A stretch of DNA of 64,000 nt from Corallium rubrum (lineage: Eukaryota > Cnidaria > Anthozoa > Scleralcyonacea > Coralliidae), in the NCBI GenBank assembly GCA_964035015.1, contig OZ036010.1, positions 12,372,986 to 12,436,985 of the forward strand, read 5' to 3'. Made by a program: the position numbers and the translations under genes. Position 1 is the first letter of the stretch. Every line of letters starts with the position of its first letter. The notes under the pieces were generated by a model. That model saw only the letters and a program-made list of their open reading frames with translations. It made no database searches and was not told the DNA's origin. Below are positions 56,202 to 64,000 of this stretch, in pieces.

Positions 56202-56344
56202 ACATGTAGTGCATGTGGCACGTTTGCGAGCTTGGTGCAAATGTAACAAACGTTTAGTATACGTTGTCAAGCTTAATTACGCAGATAAGATTTCTGAGAT
56301 ATCATATCACTTTAACTACATCTCATATTCTACCACTTAGCTCT

Positions 56345-56430
56345 CCATCTGAGCCTCAGTGGCTCAATGGTTAGAGGGTCTAACAGGTCATTAGATGATT
56401 GTAGGTTCAAGCCCTGTCAGGGGCTCAGAA
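56345..56430 (+). repeat. tRNA-like SINE head or tRNA pseudogene
   Basis: GCCTCAGTGGCTCAATGGTT has an A-box and GTAGGTTCAAGCCCTG a B-box, 55 bases apart. The anticodon arm is not credible and the 3' end reads CAGGGGCTCAG. It is SINE-like, related to the inverted pair at 3555-3800 in copy A. Confidence 0.6.
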
Positions 56431-56768
56431 ATCTTTTCTGCTATTGCATGAGCTTGAAGAACGTCTACCAAACGTCTGTAACAAATCAAAATGTCTAGCA
56501 ATGGCATTGACGTATCGTTGCAAGAAAAGTTTCACGAATTGTTGCTGCGTGTAAGTTGCAATACAATAGCAAATTCGTGCAGGACAAATTGCGGCAATCG
56601 TTGCATAAAGTAGAATCGAGTTCAGTATTCTTTGTGCACTGTTGTCTTACAACCATCTAAGACCATTGCATAGCATGTTACACGCTGCAACAGCAACAGC
56701 AGCAACAAGGACAACATCGTCATCATCAAGTACAACAACAGCAGCAGTAATAACAACTTATTACTTAC

Positions 56769-56887
56769 TTCAAAACCAATATTGTAATGATGGTCAGCAC
56801 TAGTCCAGCCAATGACAAACCACATCCAATATAACTAATTAAACCAAGTATTCTGTCATGAGGTGTTTCTTCGTTGGGATATATGTC
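56769..56887 (-). CDS. Adhesion GPCR copy B, TM1 exon
   Basis: A 119-base exon encodes DIYPNEETPHDRIL, SYIGCGLSLAGLVL and ITILVLK. Acceptor CTTAG, donor GTAAGT, and phases match the neighbours and copy A. The intronic CAACAA/CAGCAG-rich stretch beside the donor (56640-56765) is also shared with copy A, where it is split by insertions. Confidence 0.93.
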
Positions 56888-57219
56888 CTAAGGAGAAAAC
56901 AAATAGAATTGTTATAAAGCTGGGTTTTTGGTAGTTGTAACACAGCCTGCTATTGGTTCATTTATGGTCACGTGGCATTAGAGAAATCAAATGTTGCCCG
57001 CGTGGGCAATATTGCAACAATTGTTTCGCGCTCAGGCAACAACTACTTAGTGAAAGTCTATTAACAGCCTAAACCAAGCAAAAATCCAGCTATATAACAA
57101 AGCACTTAATGTCTGATCCCTTGGGAAAGATGTAGTTTTGTTTTCCCTCGAATCTCTATGTCTCTCGACTCTCGAATCTCGATGTCTCTCTCAACATCGA
57201 GACTCTGGGGAAAACAATT

Positions 57220-57760
57220 AACACTTATTTACTGGCGCCAAGGGAAACAGTGTGATTTGTGGTCCCGAGACTGCCGTTGTTTCCTGAGGGGAAGCCGAGG
57301 GCAACAACGAGCAGTCGAGGGGCCACAAAACACACGTAACTACGCCATTATATATCAAGTGTTAAATGACAACAAAAATGTTAAGTAAAACCTTCAGACA
57401 TTGTTTTGAATGAAGAAAAACTGGAGAAAACAAAGACAAACTGAACCTGACAATCTACTTCCGGTATTCATATTTTCCCCTATGGGTTACGCAGGAAACA
57501 TCACGATTTTCGGACAACCACGTGAGGACCGCTCGCCCAATCAGAAGGCTAGAAAAATTTACTTTGACACATAATATATAACAATAAACACTGACTGGCA
57601 CCGAGGGAAACATGTCATTTGTGGCCCCAAGACGGCCGTTGTTTCCCGAGACAAAGCCGAGGGCATCAGGGCAACAACGAGCGGTCGAGGGGACACAAAA
57701 CACACTGTTTTCCCGAGGTACCAGTAAATAAGTGCTCTCTTATATATCAAATATTAAATG
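57220..57760. repeat. Two tandem copies of the GGCACCGAGGGAAACA hairpin repeat
   Basis: 57222-57345 and 57590-57735 both carry ACTGGCRCCAAGGGAAAC-type arms around CCGAGG...AGCCGAGGGC and continue ATATATCAARTRTTAAATGA. GGAAACATCACGATTTTCGG, then GAGGACCGCTCGCCCA follows at 57490 and again at 58090. Confidence 0.7.
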
Positions 57761-57884
57761 ACAACAAAGATGCTCAGCAAAACCTTCCGATATTAAAGGA
57801 AAACTGGAGAAAAACAACAAAGACAAACTAAACCTGATCATTTACTTCCGCTTTTCATATTTTCCCCTCGGGAAAAATATCAGA

Positions 57885-58055
57885 CCCCCACACGATGCAG
57901 GCACAATTTGAAAACGGAACAAAATCATGCCGTTTAGGCCTTGCGTTTACACGATACCGGCACAAAAATAACATGAAATGTTATATGTTGTATTTGCATA
58001 CCGGCATGATTTTGTTCCGTTCCGTACCGGCATCGTGGAAACGGGGTTTAAATGT
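57885..58055. mobile_element. MITE with CCCGTTTACACGATGCCGGT arms, copy 2
   Basis: Shares AAACGGAACAAAATCATGCC, the TTTAC-ACGATACCGG core and ATGAAATGTTATATG with 48353-48532, reverse orientation. It lies in the TM1-GAIN intron of GPCR copy B. Confidence 0.85.
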
Positions 58056-58359
58056 AATGTTGCCCGCTGCCGTGGGTTACGCCGGAAACATCACGATTTT
58101 TGGAGTGCTACGCGAGGACCGCTCGCCCATCAGAAAGCTAGGAAAATGAACTTCACACATGATATATAACAAAACTAATTGTTTCCCTCGCGACCAGACA
58201 TTAAGTGTATATTACTTTTTTTAAAGTTTGCATGGTGACAAATAGTAATATAAGCGGGAATTTGTGGAAACACCAAAATTAAAAAGAAAAATCAACAATT
58301 AAATTTGTGCACGAAGATGTACCACAGTAGCCAATTAACACATATTGTATAAAACTCTC

Positions 58360-58556
58360 CACACACAAGGATGAAGTGGACAATTTTTTGAAGCCGGGAG
58401 TTTATGGAATTCCATGTGAGTGTGGTCTGGTATATATTGGAGAAACTGGTAGGAATCTCTCAACTCGTCTGAAGAAACATAACGCCTGTTGCGCTAAAGC
58501 TTATCTTGATAAATCTGCTGTGGCAAAACACGCTTGGGAATATGATCACCATATAT
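58360..58556 (+). pseudogene. Penelope-like element GIY-YIG endonuclease fragment
   Basis: The reading HKDEVDNFLKPGVYGIPC, then CGLVYIGETGRNLSTRLKKH and KSAVAKHAWEYDHH has the GVY...YIG core, the conserved Arg and the AVAxHxxxxDH-type motif of Penelope-like retroelement endonucleases. A stop follows at 58557. The reverse transcriptase is absent; the left junction is exactly where copy A and B introns stop matching, so this is a 5'-truncated insertion. Confidence 0.85.
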
Positions 58557-60854
58557 AAATTAGTGAACCTGCACAATCCAACGAGAATGGACGAATATGC
58601 AGTTATGCTAATTATATGGCAAGCAAAATCTTAAATGTTCATTGACTGACTGTTGCCGGAATGTAATCAATAGTCGTCAACATTCAGTATATATAAGAAC
58701 GACCAAAACGCGTATAGCCGTACTATACCTTCACGCTGGAACCCGATCGAGAAACTATACATATATGTCATGCTATTCGTAAGACCATTTCAATCATACC
58801 GGCACAGAAATCACCTGAGGTATACTGTTATGAAAATGTTCTCTTACTTGCCACGACCACCGCTTCACAATTTATGTCAACTCCAAATTGTCATTAACCC
58901 AATGGTAGCTCTCCCCTTGACCACCTTGACAAGTATTTCAAATCGTCTGGCGTTAGCCAGGGCAGAGTAAAATACTAAAGTCTGAATCAGTCCCAGGAGA
59001 CTGATTCAACCTGCCGTCCTGCCGGTTGGAACGACAAGTTATTATCACCCGCCTCAGTACTGACGAATATCATAATTTGTCGTCTCAACCAATAGGAAAG
59101 CGGGTCCGTACGAGTCTGGACGACTGAGTCGTTCAGTTAATAAGGTTATTCGTTCTTTCTCGTTGGATTGTGCAGGTTCACTAATGGAGAATTCTTCTCT
59201 ATTAGCCAGTGCAAGCACTACTTCACTCGAACATAGTCCCTTAGAAATAAATTTAAATTGTCTGGAAACGCGGCCTTTGTTGTCTGGAAAAGTCTTTGTT
59301 CTAGGTTTAATGCTTGCTGAACACATTGAATATATTTTTGGTATAATGAAGCAAACAACGAATAGCAGCGTTGCTTTATAAATATTAATGTCGTAAAACA
59401 AAATATTGTGACCTTATTTGCCACCTAAACCTAAACTGTAGCTCATTGTTAACCGTTATGGTGTCTCCAGACAATATAATTCTAGCTATAGGACCTGACT
59501 CGAAGAATGAGAATACCTGTTAAATTGAAAAGTCATACGTTTTTATAAGAGAGTCGACCATTGAATAGCACTTGGTTAGCTCTCTTCGGTCAGCAATCTT
59601 GATTCCAAGATGAAATTAATAATTTAACTAATTTTAGAATAAAAGTAAGCATGTAACTACGCCATTCCTTTCGTGATTCTGGTTGTTAAGTTTTTTTTTG
59701 TTTATATGACGTGAGCCAACCCGATGTTGCCATTTGCTTTGATGAAGGCTTGGGTTAACAGGGCGAAAGCTCAGCAATAATTAATGAACGTGGTGTTACC
59801 ACAAATTCTCGCTAAGAATTATGTATGCAGTCAAAATACACAATTTCGCACCCTGGCTCTTTACTCAGTCTCTGGGCTGGGCTCTGGGTACGATGCTGAG
59901 ACTAGCTATGAACTAACAGCATATCTTCTGGTCTGAAATTCAGGATTATCCTGAATTCTAAACACAAACCCTAATCCCCGAGCCCCGGCGTAGGGCCGAA
60001 TGCCCGGAGCCCAGTGAGGGTGCTAATTTAGGCATGCATGGCGTCCATTTTACACGCGTGGATAAACGTGATATGCGAACGAATTTCTATGATCTGAATA
60101 TTTAGACCATACGCGGTTAAGATTGTGGGGCACTGGGGACATTATAGTTATTGACAAAAAGATTTGAACTAACAACATAATTTATTCTTGACAAAAAGAC
60201 TTGAGAAAGCAGTTCGTGAGAAAGGAGTTTTTGGGAAACGTATATCACTTCAACAGAACAGAAACAAATCAACGTCTACGTATAAAAGAAAACAACGTCT
60301 TGGGTAGATGGAAACCCGTCAACGAAGAAATAAAGACCGGCGAAAAGTTTAAGTTTACGATAAAAATATAGAGCAGCAGGTCTCAGTAATCAGGAACATT
60401 TATCTTATATCACTGTTCATTTTGTTTTCTTTTTTGTGTGCCATTAAAGTATTTCAAACGTATCCATTGCATGTCAGTTTGCTTGCCTGTTGTATTTTAA
60501 TCCGGTTACTGCCGTCTTAATATCTTCTTTTAAATAGTTTTCTTATTGTAAAACCACTTGTGGCTTAACGTAGCTTGTCCATAATTTGGCATAAAACTCG
60601 GAAAAGGAACAATTTTTCTTCTGTAATGAAATTACGTAACCGTAACGTAACCGTAACGTATAGGTAGTTAGGGTAGTTACGGTAATGATGAAATATTTAT
60701 TAATATGTAGGTGAAAACAGTTTCAGCGCTTCAGATGTTGAAATGAAAAATCGTAGCCAGGTATAGTTGTTTGAGTAGTTTTCAATCAATTCAATGTTTT
60801 TGAAAAATGTTTTCAGGTGCTGTAGTGATGTTTTTTTGTAAACATCGAATGAAG

Positions 60855-61130
60855 TGACATATCATACACGAGGAGGAGTGTTTCATCAGGATATCCAAAC
60901 ACTGAGACGATTGTTGAAAACCGAGGCGAAGCCAAGGTTTTTGAACAAACTTCGAAGTGTTTGGATATCCTGATGAAATACTCCTCCGAGTGTATGATAT
61001 AGCATCTCAAACAAATCAGTATTTTAAGAGAAAATCTGGGTAAAAGTTTGCTTAATTTATGTAATTTCTTCCTCCGATATCCAAACCACCGACACGGTAC
61101 TGTCATACGGTCATTATTAATGAGTTTGAG
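60855..61130. repeat. Hairpin repeat related to 16780-17040
   Basis: ATCATACACGAGGAGGAGTG, TTTCATCAGGATATCCAAAC, with inverted partners, and AACAAATCAGTATTTTAAGA are shared with 16800-17040. The centre is CGAGGCGAAGCCAAGG. Confidence 0.85.
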
Positions 61131-61558
61131 ATATAACTGTAAAACATAACCTTAATAATTTGACAAAATTTTTACGCCTGCCTCAGTGGCCTATATCCAA
61201 GCCCCCAATAGAAGAGGGCAAGGGGGTAGCGTTTTAGTGTTTTCTAATCAGGGAGTATTTACAAAAATTCATGTAAAAGCGGGCGAGAGGTTATTGCATT
61301 TATGTGTTTCTAGTCCTACCTTTAATCCAGGGCTCCACATTTACATACCTACTTATATACATTTCAGTTTAACATACCGCATGTGAGACGACAGAGAAGT
61401 CGCCAAGGATTAAGAATAATCCTGAATTCTAGATACTTTGATAAGATAAGCCTGAATTGTATGTCGAATCTTTAGAAAGAAGACACCATAACAGCAAATA
61501 CTAGATATGGTTTCTCCGGCAAGCTTTCTAACTTTTAGTATAACCTTTCGTTACTTAC

Positions 61559-62174
61559 CATCAACATTGCAAAATTTGTAAGGTGATTACAGCTACAAGT
61601 TATCGTCCCATCTCGACTAACACCTCGAAATTCACAACCTTCTTGGGACCAATTTCCCTGAGTAAAATTCCAGAAGCTGCATAACGTACTAGTTTTGTCG
61701 CCAGGCTTCAAATTCGAAAACGATATTTCAACTGGGTCTCTTAAATTCGAAACTGTCAGGGCTTTAATGCCACCGGCAATAACATAACTGTTTAGTAGCT
61801 GTTTGGAGGACTCCGTTTCAGATTGATTGGAAGTCACTCGAAAGAATTTTGACTCCTTGTAGAAAGCTAAGATGACTTTTTGTGGGCTAGAAAGATTTGC
61901 TAAAGAAGACTCGTTGAATATTGTTGAAGGGATGCGAATTGTCGTTGCTTTCGGCACAGAAACTTCCTTGTCGTTTGAAAATCCTTTCATAGTACTCATA
62001 TCCCCTAATAGTCGAATATTCGTGTCGTTTATTATTCCTGCAAATGTTAGTCCGTTAAACAAACGTGGTTGAACGAGAGATACATCGACAGCGAAATTCT
62101 TCAGCGTTTTCTGGAAAGGCTTCTCCAAACTGATTGTTAATGCCTCGACAAGAGTGTTCAACGCTTCAACAATC
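61559..62174 (-). CDS. Adhesion GPCR copy B, GAIN subdomain B and GPS exon
   Basis: This is the paralogue of the exon at 8999-9614, with the same 616-base length, acceptor, donor and phase. GPS residues are conserved (CSFWNF, GNWSQEGCEF, CSCNHLTNFAML), so cleavage at HL/T is predicted. Differences from copy A cluster between residues about 35 and 85 of the exon, while the last 110 residues are nearly identical. Upstream exons (stalk, hormone-receptor domain, GAIN-A) lie beyond the right end of the window. Immediately 5' of the acceptor is the large pentanucleotide array at 62190-62600. Confidence 0.95.
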
Positions 62175-62189
62175 CTGGAAAAATACGAA

Positions 62190-62800
62190 AGAAAATACAA
62201 TACAATACAATACAATGCAATGCAATACAATGCAATACAGTACGGTACAGTACAGTACAGTACAGTGCAGTGCAGTACAGTACAGTACAGTACAGTGCAG
62301 TACAGTGCAGTGCAGTGCAGTGCAGTGCAGTGCAGTGCAGTGCAGTGCAGTGCAGTGCAGTGCAGTGCAGTGCAGTGCAGTGCAGTGCAGTGCAGTGCAG
62401 TGCAGTGCAGTGCAGTGCAGTGCAGTGCAGTGCAGTGCAGTGCAGTGCAGTGCAGTACAGTACAGTACAGCACAGTGCAGCGCAGCGCAGCGCAAACCAA
62501 ACCCAACCCAACCCAACCCAACCCGACACGACACGACACGACACAATACAACATAACACAACGCAACATAACACAATACAATACAATATAATACAATACT
62601 TTAATTGAACTCTCCCCAGAGGGGTTTTCAGAGTCAATTACAATTACTAAATTTATATAAATATATGTTACATAATGAGGTAATATGAATTATAAATAAT
62701 TAGAATCATTAAAAAATTGAAAGCAAAAGGTCGTCGATGGCAAAATTAAAACAAGTTTATAAAAGATATCTTCGAAGTTTACTTTTAAAAATATGTATTG
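62190..62800. repeat. Pentanucleotide array (TACAG/TGCAG/CGCAG/CCCAA/CGACA) joined to a LINE 3' end
   Basis: From 62190 to 62595 all units are five bases long but their sequence changes in blocks: ATACA, GTACA, GTGCA (most, about 62290-62450), GCGCA, CCCAA, CGACA, then ATACA again. It then joins CTTTAATTGAACTCTCCCCA, a LINE-like 3' UTR start. Copy A has only three ATACA-like units at this site (9620-9640). Long frames here are artefacts. Confidence 0.9.
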
Positions 62801-63440
62801 ACACGCAGTTTTGGAACACTATTTTCTGTGTTTCCCTCAATGTCTGACATTCAGCACGACGCGCACTAACTTCACTTCACTCATACGTATCAAGTCATTT
62901 TCAAGTCAAACCGATAGCTTTTGTGCTGGCACGAGAACCATACTGGATATAGGCCTTCTGTTCACACACAAATTCCTGCTACAGCACAATAGCTGTAGAC
63001 GCTCCGGTCTCGAAAGAGGTACATCTCTTATCGGATAGCTTCTTTTTCCGTTCTAGCTCCAGTGTGAATGGAGTTCAGAGTCGGTAAAAGCTGTTTACAG
63101 TGCTTGCCAAGTAACAAGACGACTCACAGAGCTTGCGAAACAGTCGGCTATCATCTCGTGATGTTCACGCATATCTTGTGTTTCTGAACTTCGTTGCAAA
63201 GGTAACTTCGCGCATGCGCGACAGGAAAAATGTCAGATGTTTGCAGAGGTCTCTTTCCTGTTGAGAGACCTCTGCCAGCATGGAGTCATTTCTCCGGCCC
63301 GCGAGTAGAACGCCGGCAACGCAGGATAATCACGTCATGCAGTTGAGATACGCAAACATCGCACTATCGAACAAGAGGAACAACACTCTATTAAAAACAA
63401 ACCATTAAGATTTATTCGTTTTTTTAGATATCTACTTAAT
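62640..63440. other. Intron DNA of GPCR copy B, no exon recognised
   Basis: The region up to 63390 shows no clear exon, though the GAIN middle exon and GAIN-A should lie at or beyond the right edge. GCAGAGGTCTC...GAGACCTCTGC at 63240-63275 is a short hairpin. The stretch at 63393-63470 matches 10535-10620. Confidence 0.6.
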
Positions 63441-63452
63441 TTTCATAATTCT

Positions 63453-64000
<548 letters not shown>

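Larger units (their letters stand above)
58360..61520. mobile_element. 3.2-kb composite insertion in GPCR copy B intron
   Basis: Left of 58360 the sequence matches copy A 8840-8955 (TTTAAAGTTTGCATGGTGAC), right of 61520 it matches 8960 onward, so the DNA between is inserted. It holds the Penelope-like fragment, an inverted pair GTGAACCTGCACAATCCAAC (58562) and its complement (59162), a hairpin repeat (60855-61130), and otherwise unassigned sequence. Confidence 0.8.

Noticed and set aside
56345..56430. A functional tRNA gene
   Set aside because: A and B boxes are present but no consistent acceptor or anticodon stem forms; it is SINE-like.
62134..62637. Several frames of 110-160 codons (VQCSA, CTALH repeats), including a long extension fused to the GAIN exon
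   Set aside because: Products of the pentanucleotide array; the GAIN exon starts at the acceptor at 62174.

Overview
The window is eukaryotic, AT-rich and full of repeats. It looks like a marine invertebrate, most likely a cnidarian of the anthozoan type. The evidence is spliced adhesion-GPCR genes with GT-AG introns, an intact TTC32 orthologue, and a mix of non-LTR, Penelope-like, BEL/Pao, PIF/Harbinger, hAT-like and TTAA elements with dozens of hairpin MITEs. The taxonomic guess is inference. No bacterial features are present.

Host genes. Two closely related adhesion GPCR genes lie in tandem on the minus strand. Copy A (about 14365 to 3145) has its 5' end in the window: signal peptide, a Ser/Thr/Pro-rich repeat stalk, a hormone-receptor-like cysteine domain, the GAIN domain with GPS, TM1, and TM2-3. 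Its TM4-7 exons lie left of base 1. Copy B (62174 to 50142) has its 3' end in the window: GAIN/GPS, TM1, TM2-3, a 67-base TM4 exon, TM5-7 and the cytoplasmic tail. Exon lengths, intron phases and stretches of intron sequence match between copies, so each copy shows the empty site for insertions found only in the other. Between them, on the plus strand, is an intronless TTC32-like TPR gene (42423-42851).

The most unusual object is an 11,285-bp DNA transposon at 20818-32102. It is flanked by a perfect 8-bp target duplication (TATCCATG). Each end is an inverted repeat of a unique tip of about 70 bases followed by about ten units of 60-67 bases. Inside are two convergent genes. The plus-strand gene encodes a DUF3987-like P-loop ATPase. 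The minus-strand gene has two exons (about 1001 aa) and encodes a transposase-like protein in which a probable DDE/RNase-H-fold core is followed by an OTU-like region lacking its catalytic residues and a tesmin/TSO1-type CXC cysteine domain. A DDE-type recombinase paired with a AAA-like ATPase recalls the bacterial Tn7, Mu and IS21 arrangement.

Layout: 1-3100 repeats and MITEs (hAT-like at 1067-1933); 3145-14365 GPCR copy A with LINE, SINE and MITE insertions in its introns; 14400-20800 hairpin repeats and a decayed PIF/Harbinger element with transposase and Myb-like genes; 20810-32110 the giant transposon; 32100-42400 intergenic repeats including nested MITEs and a 0.3-kb direct duplication; 42423-42851 TTC32; 43251-44309 a second, internally deleted Harbinger; 44300-50120 MITEs, minisatellites and a BEL/Pao remnant; 50142-62174 GPCR copy B, with a 1.75-kb polypyrimidine tract and a 3.2-kb insertion carrying a Penelope-like GIY-YIG fragment; then a (GATA)n array running off the right end.
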